Shown here in pieces: positions 26,378 through 36,522 of a stretch of 64,000 bases of DNA. Numbering within the stretch: the first letter of the stretch is position 1; each line of letters opens with the position of its first letter. Source of the stretch: Synechococcus sp. RCC307 (GTDB lineage Bacteria; Cyanobacteriota; Cyanobacteriia; PCC-6307; Cyanobiaceae); NCBI GenBank assembly GCA_000063525.1, contig CT978603.1:987105-1051104 (forward strand), read 5' to 3'. Made by a program: the position numbers and the translations under genes. The notes under the pieces are model-generated. The model was not told the DNA's origin. It saw only the letters and a list, made by a program, of their open reading frames with translations, and searched no databases.

Positions 26378-28562
26378 GATCAAGCGTCAGTTTTTGCGAT
26401 CATTCTTGCTCGGACTGGTTTGTGTCTTTGTCTTTTCAGGACTGCCATCGTTGGCAGCGCTGAAGTCCACCGACTCAACTTCAATCAATTCCAAATACGA
26501 GAGCTCGTATCCTGTTATACCGATTGAAGAGCAGCCCTTTTACGAAGAATTGGTTAGTCGCGCTGATCTTTGGTTGCACACCCCTCTTGGTCAGGTGGTT
26601 GGCAATAGTCCAAGAGATACGTTGCTTAATTTCTATGCTGTGATGGCCGATGTTGGCATTGTGATTGACGATGTCACGGCTGCGCATATTAACGATCCGG
26701 GCTGGTTTTGGGATCGCCAGACATTGGCTGAGATGGAAGAAGCCGAAGAGCTGTTCAGCGCTGCAGTGGCGTCGCTTGATGCTTCCCTATTCCCGCAGGC
26801 TGTTCGTCCCTATTTGGCCGATGAGGCGGCGATCCAGCTGAAGCATGTCCTTGATTATGTGTTCCATAACAGCCGGCAGGAATTAACCATTCCTGATGCC
26901 AGCGGCATGAGGGTGATTAACGACGGTCGTAGCAAAGACACACAGTCATGGACGCTTCCTGGCTCATCCATCGTTATGACCAGTCAGCTGGCTGATGACC
27001 CTGTTAACACGGATTACTTCTTTTCAGCTGAAACTGTTCTGTCGGCAGCTCAGATGTATGACCATATTCGTTTACAGGCTGAGGAATTAGCCGCTGAGCC
27101 TTTTGTTGCCGCCACTTTTTACCAAGACTTTATTCACACTCCAGGTCACCTTTTCCCTCCTAAGTGGTATCTAATGATGCCGAAGCCTTTAAGAGGAGCT
27201 TTTGAGACAGAGGTATTGCTGGGTGAGACATTGTTCCAGGTAGCGCTGTCAATCATCGCTGTTGCTTTGTTTGCGCTTGTCTCGTTAAAGCTTATTCAAA
27301 ACTTGGTTTTGTCCTATCGAGATCACGCGCCGTCAAGGGACGATTTGCAGGGTATCTGGATGCTTGATGGTATCGCTTGGAAAAGGGTGTTAATTGTCCT
27401 TCCAATTCTGCCTTTGACCAAGCTAACAGAGCTGTTTGTGGATGAATATCTGAACTTTACTGGTGTTCCGCTGCTTGTATTCACCATTGTGTTTGAGGTC
27501 CTATTTTTTGGGATTTGCATTGTTTTCTCCTTCCTCTTTTTTGAAGCTCTTGGGCGATCGTTGTCAGAGGCATTCGTCAAATTTAGCGGCAGTCATGAGT
27601 CCTGGAAGTTATTGCGCACAAGCAATCGGATCATGCCTTTGTGTCGCATCAGTGCCGGCATTATTTCGATCTTTTTGATTTACAACATGCTTCTGCAGCT
27701 TGGCCTTTCTCCAACTTTGGTGCTTGCTCTTTCCACTGTTCCTGGCTTGGCCATTGGCCTTGGGGCCTCAAAGCTGCTTAGCAATTTATTTGCCGGGCTT
27801 TCACTGCAGACTGATCGTCCACTGCGTGTTGGAGAATTTTGCGAAATCGGAGGCGATCTGGGTTTCATCAGAAAAATCGGCCTGCGTTCAGTGGAACTTC
27901 AGACCGTTACTGGGATCGTGACGATTCCTAATTCTGTTGCTGAAGAAACTGTTGTTAATAACTTTTCCCGGAACAAAACTAATGCTGGATCCGTTCAAAG
28001 TCAGGGCCTTGAGTTGCGCATCGATCTGGATCAAGACCCTGCCTTTGGGCCTGATCAAATCACAGATCTTTTGGAGCTTGTCCGCCATAATCTCGCCTCA
28101 TCCGCCGAATTCTCTTGCACCTGTGTAACCGTTGAAGTTGATAGTGGCGATCAAGCGGTTCTTGTTTGCATTGGTTTGATCAAGGCTCAAGGCTGGTCCG
28201 ACTATCTTGCGATGAAAGAGAGAATTGCTGTTCGGCTGAAGCAATTAATTGACCAGGTCGAGCGATCTCACTTTGTCCTGCCGGTTGCCTATGAAACCAG
28301 TGCAGAAAAGCTGCAAGTCATCCCCAGTCTTTTGCGGTCGGTTGTTGCTGCAAATCCAGGCTTTTCGATGCGCGCGTGCCGATTGATGGAGATTTCAGAG
28401 TTTAGTTACGATTTCAAATGCCACCTTTTTGCTGATGGCATTGACTACAAATGCTTCAATGATTCGATTGACCGGATCAACAAAGCCATTCTTGCTGAAA
28501 TGGCGGCTCAACAGATCGTGATCCCTTATCCCACAGCGATTGAGATTCAAAGAGATGATTGA
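26376..28562 (+). CDS. MscS-family mechanosensitive channel, large form
   Basis: A 728-residue protein. Residues 1-29 look like a signal peptide. A roughly 250-residue extracytoplasmic region precedes a set of membrane helices (from about residue 288). The MscS core then follows, with pore helix ALSTVPGLAIGLGASKLLSNLFAG and the beta domain DRPLRVGEFCEIGG...VTIPNSVAEETVVNNFSR. The family opens under membrane tension to release solutes. G+C and codon use look clearly lower than in murF and glmU on either side, which suggests a different history. The start is GTG. The C-terminus carries an extra roughly 150-residue domain. It converges on glmU with 16 bases between. Confidence 0.85.
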   Translation: MIKRQFLRSFLLGLVCVFVFSGLPSLAALKSTDSTSINSKYESSYPVIPIEEQPFYEELVSRADLWLHTPLGQVVGNSPRDTLLNFYAVMADVGIVIDDVTAAHINDPGWFWDRQTLAEMEEAEELFSAAVASLDASLFPQAVRPYLADEAAIQLKHVLDYVFHNSRQELTIPDASGMRVINDGRSKDTQSWTLPGSSIVMTSQLADDPVNTDYFFSAETVLSAAQMYDHIRLQAEELAAEPFVAATFYQDFIHTPGHLFPPKWYLMMPKPLRGAFETEVLLGETLFQVALSIIAVALFALVSLKLIQNLVLSYRDHAPSRDDLQGIWMLDGIAWKRVLIVLPILPLTKLTELFVDEYLNFTGVPLLVFTIVFEVLFFGICIVFSFLFFEALGRSLSEAFVKFSGSHESWKLLRTSNRIMPLCRISAGIISIFLIYNMLLQLGLSPTLVLALSTVPGLAIGLGASKLLSNLFAGLSLQTDRPLRVGEFCEIGGDLGFIRKIGLRSVELQTVTGIVTIPNSVAEETVVNNFSRNKTNAGSVQSQGLELRIDLDQDPAFGPDQITDLLELVRHNLASSAEFSCTCVTVEVDSGDQAVLVCIGLIKAQGWSDYLAMKERIAVRLKQLIDQVERSHFVLPVAYETSAEKLQVIPSLLRSVVAANPGFSMRACRLMEISEFSYDFKCHLFADGIDYKCFNDSIDRINKAILAEMAAQQIVIPYPTAIEIQRDD

Positions 28563-28578
28563 TCCATAGTCGTTTTTG

Positions 28579-29931
28579 TTATCCCTGAGGGCCCGCCCAG
28601 TTCTCTTTGATCAGCTGCTTGGCGCGGCCCAGGGCCAAGGCCCCATCAGGAACGTTTTTGGTGAGCGTGGATCCAGCGGCCACCGTCACCTTGTTGCCCA
28701 GTTGGATCGGCGCCACCAACACCGAGTTGGCACCGGTTTTGCTGCCATCACCAATCACGGTGCGGTGTTTGTTGACGCCGTCGTAGTTGGCCGTGATGGT
28801 TCCGGCTCCAACATTGACGCTGGCTCCCAGCTCGGCATCGCCGATGTAGCTCAGGTGGTTCACCTTGCTGGCCTCGCCAACGGTGCTCTTTTTCACCTCC
28901 ACAAAGTTGCCAATGCGGCAGTTGTTGCCGATCACCGCAGCAGGACGCAGGTGGGCAAAGGGGCCAATGCACACCCCATCACCAACGCTCGCCTCGCGAA
29001 CCACTGACATGACCACCGTGACGCCTCGGCCCAACTCGGCGTCTTCGATCAACGAGCCAGGCCCGAGCCTGCTCTCATCGCCGATCTGACAGCGACCACG
29101 TAGGTGGGTTTGCGGTTCGATCACCACATCACGTCCGAATTGGCAGCCCTCGCTCAAGGTGCAGCTCGCCGGATCCACAAAGGTGACCCCTTCCGCCATC
29201 CAGTGATGTCGCAGGCGTTCTTGCAGCATCGTTTCGCACTGTGCCAGCTGCTGTCGGTTGTTGATGCCATTGACCTCATCAGGGTCAGCCACCTCCACGT
29301 GCATGGCTTTGGTCAACATCGCCACCGTGTCGGTGAGGTAGAGCTCGCCCTGGTCGTTGTCGGTGCTCAGCTTGGGCAGCACCTCTGCCAAGGCCGTCCA
29401 GTTGAAGCAATAAATCCCTGCGTTGGTGAGGTTGTTGCGGCGCTGCTCCTCGCTGCAGTCGCGATGCTCAATGATGCTGCTCACAGCGCCTTGCTCGTCG
29501 GCAAAGACGCGCCCATAGCCGGTTGGATCGTCCAGGCGAGCCGTGAGCAGGGTCACCTGGGCACCACTGCTGCGATGGGTGCTCACGAGTTGGTCAATGG
29601 TTTCAGCGCGCAGGAGCGGCACATCACCATTGAGCACCAGCAATTCACCCTCGAAGTTGGCCAGAGGGTCCAGCAGCTGTTGCACGGCGTGGCCTGTGCC
29701 GTTTTGGGGTTGCTGCAGCACAAATTCCAGGCCGTCCACAGCGCTGAGCTGCTGCTCCACCCGCTCGGCTTGATGGCCAACGATCAACAGCCGCCGCTCG
29801 GGCCTGAGATTGCGGGCACTGGCCAGCACCCGTTCCACCAGGGTGGCTCCAGCGAGGGGTTGCAACACCTTGGGCAGATTGCTCTTCATGCGGGTTCCCT
29901 TCCCCGCGGCCAGAACGGCAACCGCCAGCAT
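28579..29931 (-). CDS. glmU: Bifunctional N-acetylglucosamine-1-phosphate uridyltransferase / glucosamine-1-phosphate acetyltransferase
   Basis: GlmU makes UDP-GlcNAc for peptidoglycan and lipopolysaccharide. It has 450 residues. The N-terminal nucleotidyltransferase domain opens with [11 protein letters not shown], followed by QNGTGHAVQ and LNGDVPLL. The C-terminal left-handed beta-helix acetyltransferase has [24 protein letters not shown] and [17 protein letters not shown]. The ATG at 29931 is preferred to the GTG one codon earlier. It follows the MnmC-like gene by nine bases. Confidence 0.96.
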   Translation of the reverse strand: MLAVAVLAAGKGTRMKSNLPKVLQPLAGATLVERVLASARNLRPERRLLIVGHQAERVEQQLSAVDGLEFVLQQPQNGTGHAVQQLLDPLANFEGELLVLNGDVPLLRAETIDQLVSTHRSSGAQVTLLTARLDDPTGYGRVFADEQGAVSSIIEHRDCSEEQRRNNLTNAGIYCFNWTALAEVLPKLSTDNDQGELYLTDTVAMLTKAMHVEVADPDEVNGINNRQQLAQCETMLQERLRHHWMAEGVTFVDPASCTLSEGCQFGRDVVIEPQTHLRGRCQIGDESRLGPGSLIEDAELGRGVTVVMSVVREASVGDGVCIGPFAHLRPAAVIGNNCRIGNFVEVKKSTVGEASKVNHLSYIGDAELGASVNVGAGTITANYDGVNKHRTVIGDGSKTGANSVLVAPIQLGNKVTVAAGSTLTKNVPDGALALGRAKQLIKENWAGPQG

Positions 29932-29940
29932 CACGACGTG

Positions 29941-30858
29941 TCAACTGGGCGGGAATCTACCGGCATTCCGCAGGCCCTCCCCCTGCTGCCAGCGGCGGCG
30001 CCAAGCGCTGGTGCTCAACTGTCCGCTGCTCTGCTGCTGTTGGCGGCGCTGCTCTTGGATTTCAGCAGCCGTGCCTTGGCCAGTGGGATCGAGGTAGGGC
30101 ACAGCGGCCTGGGTTCGCAGATGCTCTTGCTCCATCAGCGAAAACGCCACCAGCGGTTCAGCCAGTGGCAACTCAGATGGACTGGCCACGGTGCCGCCGC
30201 TCCACTGGTGGCGAGCGCTGCCGGCGTGCGGCTTCAATCCAGCCAACTGCAACCCATGGGTCAGCAGGCTTTGGCGCACGGATGCGGCTGAGCAATAGGT
30301 GGTCAACCGACCTTGGGGCGCCAGGCATTGGCTCACCAGCGCGAGGAACTCCAGGCTCCAAAGCTGCGGGCACACCCCTGGGGAGAAGGCGTCATGGATC
30401 ACCAGATCGCAGCGCCCAACCAATTGGCTTTGCAGCCCACGCAGGGTTTGACGCGCATCCCCCCAATGAATCGAGGCTGTTTGCTTCTTCAGCGCTTCGA
30501 CGGTCTGGTGCGGCCACTGCTGTTGAAAGCGCTGGTCAGCCAAGGCCAGCTGCAGTGGCTGGGGGTCGAGCTCAAGCCCCCACCACTGCAGCTGCAGTTG
30601 GCGCTGCTGACAGGCCTCGAGCAACACAGCGGTGTTGGTGCCGGTGCCAACGCACAGTTCCAAAACCCGCAGCGTGCTGCCAGGCGCAAATCGCTCAAGT
30701 CCTGCCGGTGCCAGGAAGGTGTCTTGGGCCTCTTGGATGGCCCCTCGCTCGCTATGAAATGCCTGCCCGTAATCCTCACTCCAGAGGCTGAAGCTGCCGT
30801 CCTTGCAGCGGCACGGCTTCAGCAGCCCTTCAGCTCCGCTGTAATCGGGCCAATTCAT
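29941..30858 (-). CDS. MnmC-like SAM-dependent methyltransferase (DUF752 type)
   Basis: A 305-residue protein. The SAM-binding motif is [18 protein letters not shown], and the family pattern [18 protein letters not shown] and [19 protein letters not shown] matches the methyltransferase domain of MnmC. That enzyme finishes 5-methylaminomethyl-2-thiouridine in tRNA wobble positions. The oxidase domain of MnmC is absent, as in other cyanobacteria, so substrate identity is likely but not certain. The ATG at 30858 overlaps the end of aroA by 29 bases. Confidence 0.8.
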   Translation of the reverse strand: MNWPDYSGAEGLLKPCRCKDGSFSLWSEDYGQAFHSERGAIQEAQDTFLAPAGLERFAPGSTLRVLELCVGTGTNTAVLLEACQQRQLQLQWWGLELDPQPLQLALADQRFQQQWPHQTVEALKKQTASIHWGDARQTLRGLQSQLVGRCDLVIHDAFSPGVCPQLWSLEFLALVSQCLAPQGRLTTYCSAASVRQSLLTHGLQLAGLKPHAGSARHQWSGGTVASPSELPLAEPLVAFSLMEQEHLRTQAAVPYLDPTGQGTAAEIQEQRRQQQQSSGQLSTSAWRRRWQQGEGLRNAGRFPPS

Positions 30859-32143
30859 CCCAGAAACTTGGGTAGGAGACCGCTGCAGCCTCGCTTTGGT
30901 CAATGGAGGTGTCGCCGCTGGCGATCAGTGCTGCCACCGCCAAGCTCATGGCCACGCGGTGATCGGTCTCGCTATCAACCTGAGCACCAGTGAGGCGCTG
31001 GCCACCGGGGATCACCATGCCGTCTGTGGTTTCCTCCAGCTCGGCCCCCATGGCCCGCAGCTGTCTGGCCATCACGGCTAAGCGGTCGGTTTCTTTGACC
31101 CGCAGCTCAGCGGCATCGCGCATCACGCTGGTGCCTTCGGCGCAGAGGGCCGCCACCGAGAGGATCGGAATTTCATCCACCAGCCTGGGGATGAGCTCAC
31201 CACCAATCTCAAAGGCTTTCAGCGGGCTGTAGCGAACACGCAGATCCGCGACCGGTTCGCCGGCCACATCCCGTTGGTTGAGGACTTCAAGTGGTGCACC
31301 CATCTGCTCCAACACATCCAGGATTCCGGTGCGGGTGGGATTGATGCCCACGTTTTCAATCGTGAGCTCGGTGCCGGGCACCACCAAGGCGGCGATCAGC
31401 CAAAACGCAGCGGAACTGATGTCACCTGGCACCACCACATGTTGTCCATGGAGTTCAGCGCCGGGCCGCACGATCGCGGTGGGGCCTTCCGCCGCGTGTG
31501 GCTCACTGATCAGTTCAGCTCCAAAGGCGCGCAGCATGCGCTCGCTGTGATCTCTCGATAGTGCTGGCTCGATCACGGTGGTGCTGCCCTTGGCTGTTAA
31601 TCCCGCCAGTAGCAGCGCACTTTTCACTTGAGCGCTGGCAACGGGCGTGCGAATCGTGCCGCCGCTCAGGGTTTGGCCCGCAATGGCCAGTGGTGCTTTG
31701 TTGCCTCCCTCGCGGCCACCGATTTCGGCTCCCATCTGAGCGAGCGGTTGGGCCACTCGGGCCATGGGCCGGCGCCGCAAGGAGCCATCCCCATCGAGCA
31801 CAAAATGGCGGCCATGACGGCCAGCCAAAAGGCCCAGCATCAACCGCATCGTTGTGCCGGAATTGCCGCAATCGAGCACCTGGGCTGGTTCTTGCAACCC
31901 ATCGAGGCCCACGCCTTCCACGCGCACCACACCGCTGCTGTCGATCGCTGAGACCGTGACGCCCATGGCCCTGAGGCAAGCGGCGGTGCTCAAGGGGTCT
32001 TCTGCAGGCAGCAGCCCTTCGATGGTGGTGGTGCCTGTCGCGATGGCTCCAAACAACAGAGCGCGATGGGAAATCGATTTATCACCGGGGACGCGCACTG
32101 AGCCGTGAAGGCTGCCGCCACCGCTGAGGCAGACGCTGCCCAT
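30830..32143 (-). CDS. aroA: 3-phosphoshikimate 1-carboxyvinyltransferase (EPSP synthase)
   Basis: AroA makes EPSP in the shikimate pathway to chorismate, which also feeds phylloquinone synthesis. It has 437 residues. Motifs include [13 protein letters not shown] at the N-terminus, [19 protein letters not shown], and C-terminal [14 protein letters not shown] and [15 protein letters not shown] chose the ATG at 32143. A GTG at 32188 would add 15 residues. It is the first gene of the aroA-methyltransferase-glmU run. Confidence 0.95.
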   Translation of the reverse strand: MGSVCLSGGGSLHGSVRVPGDKSISHRALLFGAIATGTTTIEGLLPAEDPLSTAACLRAMGVTVSAIDSSGVVRVEGVGLDGLQEPAQVLDCGNSGTTMRLMLGLLAGRHGRHFVLDGDGSLRRRPMARVAQPLAQMGAEIGGREGGNKAPLAIAGQTLSGGTIRTPVASAQVKSALLLAGLTAKGSTTVIEPALSRDHSERMLRAFGAELISEPHAAEGPTAIVRPGAELHGQHVVVPGDISSAAFWLIAALVVPGTELTIENVGINPTRTGILDVLEQMGAPLEVLNQRDVAGEPVADLRVRYSPLKAFEIGGELIPRLVDEIPILSVAALCAEGTSVMRDAAELRVKETDRLAVMARQLRAMGAELEETTDGMVIPGGQRLTGAQVDSETDHRVAMSLAVAALIASGDTSIDQSEAAAVSYPSFWDELARLQRS

Positions 32144-32201
32144 AGCCGCTCGGAAGTTGCCCCCATGCTGCAGGACGACCCAGAACACAAAAGTTCAAAA
32201 C

Positions 32202-32217
32202 GGTAGCGATTGCTACC
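32202..32217. repeat. Perfect hairpin in the aroA/DUF4278 intergenic region
   Basis: GGTAGC-GATT-GCTACC forms a perfect six-base stem with a four-base loop. It is located 59 bases upstream of the aroA ATG and 95 bases before the divergent small gene. There is no T-run, so it is more likely an operator or leader element than a terminator. The remainder of the 168-base gap shows no feature I can name. Confidence 0.4.
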
Positions 32218-32311
32218 AAATGACTTACATTGTGTTCACGTTGGCCCCGGCAAGGGGTGCAGTCAGACCCGCGCCAGGCAACGGGGACGCGGGCAATACG
32301 TGGAGGTCCCC

Positions 32312-32488
32312 ATGAACGTCCTCTCGATGATCAAAGACCGGCAAATCAAGGCTCAGCGCCGCTTTGAAGCTGAGTTGTTGATGGCCAAGGCCTATCGCGG
32401 CGTCGCCTATGTCGACGTCCATCACGACACCCCCATCGAGCAGCCCAGCCAGTGCTCGTATCGCGGGCAGAACTACACCTGCTCTTGA
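32312..32488 (+). CDS. DUF4278-like small protein
   Basis: A 58-residue soluble protein. The N-terminal half is a charged helix (MIKDRQIKAQRRFEAELLMAK). The C-terminal half has two YRG repeats, AYRGVAYVD and SYRGQNYTC, as in the cyanobacterial DUF4278 family. The function is unknown. The ATG at 32312 is chosen because a GGAGG sits nine bases upstream (TGGAGGTCCCC), one of the few good Shine-Dalgarno matches in this window. The frame open from 32210 is unlikely. Confidence 0.72.
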   Translation: MNVLSMIKDRQIKAQRRFEAELLMAKAYRGVAYVDVHHDTPIEQPSQCSYRGQNYTCS

Positions 32489-32550
32489 GGTTCAGGGGCT
32501 TGCATCGCAGCGCTGACGCCATACCTTGCGCCCAGTGCTGATCAACTCCC

Positions 32551-32913
32551 ATGCGCTCCGGCTTGTTGCTGTTGGTGCTCAGTTCCTTGGCCATTCCCCA
32601 GGCCGTTCGCTCTGAGCCCCAACCGCCACCGGGCCTTTGGCTTCGCCAAGGCTGCGTGGATGGTCAGCAACTCATTTGTGATTACCGCTGGCAAGACAGC
32701 GACACCAGCGGCTTTCCGCTGATGTACAAGCAGGTCTCCAGCGGCCGGTCTCAGTCGGCTGAGGCCTTCGAATTTCTCTATCGCTGCACGCCCCAACCCA
32801 AGGTGGTGCGCATCACCCGGGCTCGTTCATTGGCCAGTGTTCAGCGTTGGACGGCTCCGTCCGCGTTGCGTCAGTACTGCCGCAGCGCAACTCAACCCAA
32901 CATCAAGCCCTGA
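32551..32913 (+). CDS. Small exported protein, unknown function
   Basis: A 120-residue protein with a signal peptide at residues 1-21 (MRSGLLLLVLSSLAIPQAVRS). The mature part contains four Cys (GCVDG, LICDY, YRCTP, YCRS), which suggests two disulfides outside the cytoplasm. No family was recognised. Its 3' end overlaps the convergent Rrf2 gene by 22 bases. Confidence 0.7.
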   Translation: MRSGLLLLVLSSLAIPQAVRSEPQPPPGLWLRQGCVDGQQLICDYRWQDSDTSGFPLMYKQVSSGRSQSAEAFEFLYRCTPQPKVVRITRARSLASVQRWTAPSALRQYCRSATQPNIKP

Positions 32914-33341
32914 TCGGGGTCCAGGCTGGCTTCCCAGCTGCGCTGGTCATAGAGCAATTCCGCCACGGTCAGCTGGGAGAGCTCCCGCTCCATAGCCCGT
33001 TGCAACCGCTGTTGCAGTTGCTGTTCCAGCCGTTGTCCGGCTTGGCCAATCGCTCCTTCTGCTGACTCAATCTCAAGGTTGAGCTGCCTGCGGCCACCAA
33101 CGGCGTCGAGCACGTCTTGAACACTGAGATCGTCGGCGCGTCGGCTCAAGCGATAGCCCCCACTGCGACCACGACGGGCCTCGACCAGCTGGGCCTGCCG
33201 CAATTGCAGCAGGATTTGCTCGAGGCGAGCCTCCGGAAGCTCCTGGCGTTTGGCCAGTTCAGGCCCCGAGATCACGCTGTGCGGAGACCGGGCCAGCTCC
33301 ACCAAGGCGCGCAGGGCAATGGTTCCGGCGCGCGTCAGCAT
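32892..33341 (-). CDS. Rrf2 family transcriptional regulator
   Basis: A 149-residue winged-helix regulator beginning [17 protein letters not shown]. The recognition region is LAKRQELPEARLEQILLQLRQAQLVEARRGRSGGYRLS, the usual Rrf2 layout. The three Cys that bind the Fe-S cluster in IscR and NsrR are absent, as the sequence has no Cys, so it should not sense through a cluster in the standard way. Its start overlaps the stop of the ubiD-type gene (TGATG), so the two share a transcript and it may regulate that or a related locus. Confidence 0.88.
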   Translation of the reverse strand: MLTRAGTIALRALVELARSPHSVISGPELAKRQELPEARLEQILLQLRQAQLVEARRGRSGGYRLSRRADDLSVQDVLDAVGGRRQLNLEIESAEGAIGQAGQRLEQQLQQRLQRAMERELSQLTVAELLYDQRSWEASLDPDQGLMLG

Positions 33342-34873
33342 CAGCTCAGCCGTTTCAGCACGTGTTCCAGCTGCAATCCAAACAGGCTGGGATCGGGTTC
33401 ATGGCCCACCAGATCACCCAATCCCAGCTCCTGCCAGCGGGAATCGAGTTTGGCTTCGCTCTCGGCATCACGGCTCAGGGGCTCGCCCCAGTCGTGTCGT
33501 TTTTCAGGGCCCACTTTGGTGGTGGCATCGATTGCCAAGCGACCCCCTAGCCCGAGCCGTTCACTGGCGAAATCCAATGAATCAAACGGCGTGTCGTCGA
33601 GAACAAAAAGATCCCGCTGCGGATCCACTTGAGCGGCAATGGCCCACACCACTTGACGGGGATCGCGCACGTTGATGCTCTTATCAACCACCACCACAAA
33701 CTTGGTGTAGGTGAACTGGGGCAGGGCACTCCAGAAGGCCATGGCGGCTCGCCGGGCCTGCCCGGGGTAGGCCTTATCGATGGAAATCACCGCGAGCTTG
33801 TAGCTCAAGGCTTCCATCGGCAAAAAGAAGTCGACGATCTCGCTGACTTGCTGACGCAGGATCGGCGTGTAGATGCGATTCAGCGCAATCGCCAGCATCG
33901 CTTCCTCTTTGGGAGGCCGGCCACTAAAAGTGGTGAGCATCACCGGTTCGCGCTTCTGGGTCATGCAGTGGAAGCGCACCAACGGCGAGGGTTCCTCCAA
34001 GCCGTAGAAGCCCATGTGGTCGCCAAAGGGGCCATCCCCGAGGGTTTCGCCCGGGGTGATGGTTCCTTCCAGCACAATTTCGCTGTGGCTGGGCACCTCC
34101 AGATCAACGGTTTTGCAGCGTGCCAAATGCACACCTTGGCCGGCATACAACCCGGCAAAGAGCCATTCGCTGAGTTGCACAGGAATCGGCGTGGCGGCAG
34201 CCATTACCAGCAGCGGGTGCACCCCTAGGGCAACGGCTACCTCGAGTTTTTCGCCTCGTTCTGCAGCCTTACGCAGGTGACGCGCGCCGCCGCGCACGCT
34301 CAACCAGTGCACGGTCATGCTGCGGGCATCCTGTTGTTGCAGCCGGTAGACCCCCACATTGGGAACCTTGGTTTCCGGGTCTTTGGTGATCACCAAGCCC
34401 AGGGTGATCACCCGTCCTGCATCGCCTGGCCAGGGGCGGATCAGCGGCAGCTGGTTGAGATCCAGCTCAGCCTCAGGCACAACCTTTTGGTGGCAGCGGG
34501 GTGTGAGGTCACGATCGGGTCTGGCCTTGACCAGATCCCAGAGCACTCGTGAAAAGCTGGTCAGCTCCTTGAGGCCCTTGGGTGGTTTGGGCTGTTGCAA
34601 CAGGGCTAGGCGGCTGCCCAGGTCTTCGAGCTCTTCGACCCGCTCGAGACCCATGCTCCAGGCGACCCGCTCAACGGTGCCCAAGAGATTGAGCACCAAG
34701 GGCATCGAGCTGCCCTTCACGTTTTCAAACAGCAGCGCCGGCCCGCCCATGGCCAAAACCCGATCGGCGATGGCAGCGGCTTCGAGGTCGCCATCGACAG
34801 GAGCGGTGATACGACGCAGTTGGCCTCGCTGCTCAACGAGCCGCAGGAAATCCTGTAGATCCTTTTGGCCCAT
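33341..34873 (-). CDS. ubiD: UbiD family decarboxylase
   Basis: A 510-residue decarboxylase of the UbiD family, which uses prenylated FMN. In cyanobacteria the homologue is linked to 4-hydroxybenzoate decarboxylation in plastoquinone synthesis. Family stretches are [34 protein letters not shown], the [13 protein letters not shown] motif carrying the Glu/Asp environment, and the C-terminal [21 protein letters not shown]. The ATG at 34873 starts the conserved [10 protein letters not shown]. It diverges from comB (54 bases) and overlaps rrf2. The sds gene 4 kb away would supply the side chain of the same quinone. Confidence 0.88.
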   Translation of the reverse strand: MGQKDLQDFLRLVEQRGQLRRITAPVDGDLEAAAIADRVLAMGGPALLFENVKGSSMPLVLNLLGTVERVAWSMGLERVEELEDLGSRLALLQQPKPPKGLKELTSFSRVLWDLVKARPDRDLTPRCHQKVVPEAELDLNQLPLIRPWPGDAGRVITLGLVITKDPETKVPNVGVYRLQQQDARSMTVHWLSVRGGARHLRKAAERGEKLEVAVALGVHPLLVMAAATPIPVQLSEWLFAGLYAGQGVHLARCKTVDLEVPSHSEIVLEGTITPGETLGDGPFGDHMGFYGLEEPSPLVRFHCMTQKREPVMLTTFSGRPPKEEAMLAIALNRIYTPILRQQVSEIVDFFLPMEALSYKLAVISIDKAYPGQARRAAMAFWSALPQFTYTKFVVVVDKSINVRDPRQVVWAIAAQVDPQRDLFVLDDTPFDSLDFASERLGLGGRLAIDATTKVGPEKRHDWGEPLSRDAESEAKLDSRWQELGLGDLVGHEPDPSLFGLQLEHVLKRLS

Positions 34874-34927
34874 GGCCCCGCGGCAAAGGGCCCTACTGTC
34901 GCGCACGCAAAAGCCAGCTGTTGCCCC

Positions 34928-35665
34928 ATGCGCCTGAGCTACTTCCACAGCCCCGATCGCGTCCCTGCCGAAGGGATGGCCGATGCCGCTGTTGCGATCG
35001 ATGTGCTGCGGGCCACCACAACCATGGCTTGGGCCCTGCACAACGGAGCTGAAGCGATTCAGGCCTTTGCCGATTTGGCTCAACTGGATGCAGCCGCATC
35101 GGCTTGGCCGGATGACCAATCACTCCGCGCTGGTGAGCGCGGCGGCCAAAAGCTGGAAGGCTTTGATCTGGGGAATTCCCCCTTGGCGGTCACGCCTGAG
35201 CGGATCGGCGGCCGGCGCATTTTCATGAGCACCACCAATGGCACCCGAGCCCTGGATCGTGTGCGCTCTGCTCCGATGCTGCTCACGGCTGCCCTTGTGA
35301 ACCGCAGCGCTGTGGCGCAGCGGCTGCTGCAGCACCGCCCTGAGCAGATTTGGATGGTGGGTAGCGGTTGGGAAGGGGCGTACTCCCTGGAGGACAGCCT
35401 GGCGGCCGGTGCCCTGGCGGATGCCCTGCTCGAGGGCAGTGGGGCGAGCCTGCTGGACTTGGCCGGCAACGATGAAACCTGCGCCGCCCATGCCCTCTGG
35501 CAGCAATGGAAAGATCAACCCGAAGCCCTGCTCAGGTTGGCCAGCCACGGCCAGCGCTTGCAGCGCTTGGGCGACCACGATGCTGATCTGGCTTGCTGCG
35601 CGACGGTTGACAGCCTCACGGTGGTTCCGAGCCAGGACGAACCGGGTGTTTTGCGGTTGAGCTGA
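34928..35665 (+). CDS. comB: 2-phosphosulfolactate phosphatase family protein
   Basis: ComB-family Mg-dependent phosphatase, 245 residues. It shows [33 protein letters not shown] and [11 protein letters not shown]. In methanogens the enzyme acts in coenzyme M synthesis. Cyanobacteria do not make that cofactor, so the native substrate here is unknown, perhaps a sulfonate or other small phosphoester. The ATG at 34928 starts the conserved region. It is the first of a plus-strand run through sds. Confidence 0.88.
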   Translation: MRLSYFHSPDRVPAEGMADAAVAIDVLRATTTMAWALHNGAEAIQAFADLAQLDAAASAWPDDQSLRAGERGGQKLEGFDLGNSPLAVTPERIGGRRIFMSTTNGTRALDRVRSAPMLLTAALVNRSAVAQRLLQHRPEQIWMVGSGWEGAYSLEDSLAAGALADALLEGSGASLLDLAGNDETCAAHALWQQWKDQPEALLRLASHGQRLQRLGDHDADLACCATVDSLTVVPSQDEPGVLRLS

Positions 35666-35692
35666 TTACAGTCATTAGCGATTGGGTGATCT

Positions 35693-36514
35693 GTGGTGAA
35701 GAGCTTTCTGGCTGCGGCGTTGCAGTGCACGAGCACCCCTGATCCAGATTCGAATTTTGCCCAGATTGAGGAGCTCATTGATCTGGCGGCCCGTCGCGGG
35801 GCTGAGTTGGTTGGTCTGCCCGAAAATTTCGCCTTCTTAGGTGCTGAGAACAAACGTCTCGAGCTGGCACCAACCCTGGCTGAGCGCTGCAGCCGCTTTC
35901 TGGTGACCATGGCGCGTCGCTACCAAGTGGCGATCCTTGGCGGTGGTTTCCCGGTTCCAGCCGGTGAAGCCGCCACGTTCAATCGCTCCGAGCTGGTGAG
36001 CCGCGATGGTCAGGTGCTGGCCACCTACGACAAGATCCACCTCTTCGATGTCGATCTGCCCGACGGCAACACCTACACCGAATCAGACACGATCACAGCT
36101 GGGAGTTCCTTGCCACCGGTGGCAGACCTTCCAGGGCTCTGCCGCGTTGGTCTCTCCATTTGCTACGACGTTCGCTTCCCCGAGCTCTACCGCCATTTGG
36201 CAGGAGCCGGCGCTGAGTTGTTGATGGTGCCGGCCGCCTTTACGGCCTACACCGGCAAAGACCACTGGCAGGTGCTACTTCAAGCCCGTGCCATCGAAAA
36301 CACCAGCTATGTGCTGGCGCCGGCGCAAACCGGGCTGCACTATGGGCGCCGACAGAGTCACGGCCATGCGCTGGTCATTGATCCCTGGGGCACCGTTCTC
36401 GCCGATGCAGGCGTGGGCCCTGGTGTGGCCATCGCCCCGATCGACACCGACCATCTGCAGCGCATTCGCGCGCAGATGCCGAGCCTGCGTCACCGTCGCC
36501 CAGCCCTGTTCTGA
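35693..36514 (+). CDS. Nitrilase-family amidohydrolase (Nit1/Nit2 type)
   Basis: A 273-residue carbon-nitrogen hydrolase with the catalytic triad visible: Glu in LPENFAFL, Lys in YDKIHLFDVD and Cys in SICYDVRFPELYR. The FDVD and RFPELYR contexts match the Nit1/Nit2 branch, which hydrolyses deaminated glutathione or omega-amides, i.e. metabolite repair. The start is GTG at 35693, 27 bases after comB. A nearby amidase gene follows after eight bases. Confidence 0.88.
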   Translation: MVKSFLAAALQCTSTPDPDSNFAQIEELIDLAARRGAELVGLPENFAFLGAENKRLELAPTLAERCSRFLVTMARRYQVAILGGGFPVPAGEAATFNRSELVSRDGQVLATYDKIHLFDVDLPDGNTYTESDTITAGSSLPPVADLPGLCRVGLSICYDVRFPELYRHLAGAGAELLMVPAAFTAYTGKDHWQVLLQARAIENTSYVLAPAQTGLHYGRRQSHGHALVIDPWGTVLADAGVGPGVAIAPIDTDHLQRIRAQMPSLRHRRPALF

Positions 36515-36522
36515 GCCCGCCC

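Noticed and set aside
29104-30291. 395-codon plus-strand open frame
   Set aside because: Antisense to glmU and the MnmC-like gene. Both have clear motifs on the minus strand.
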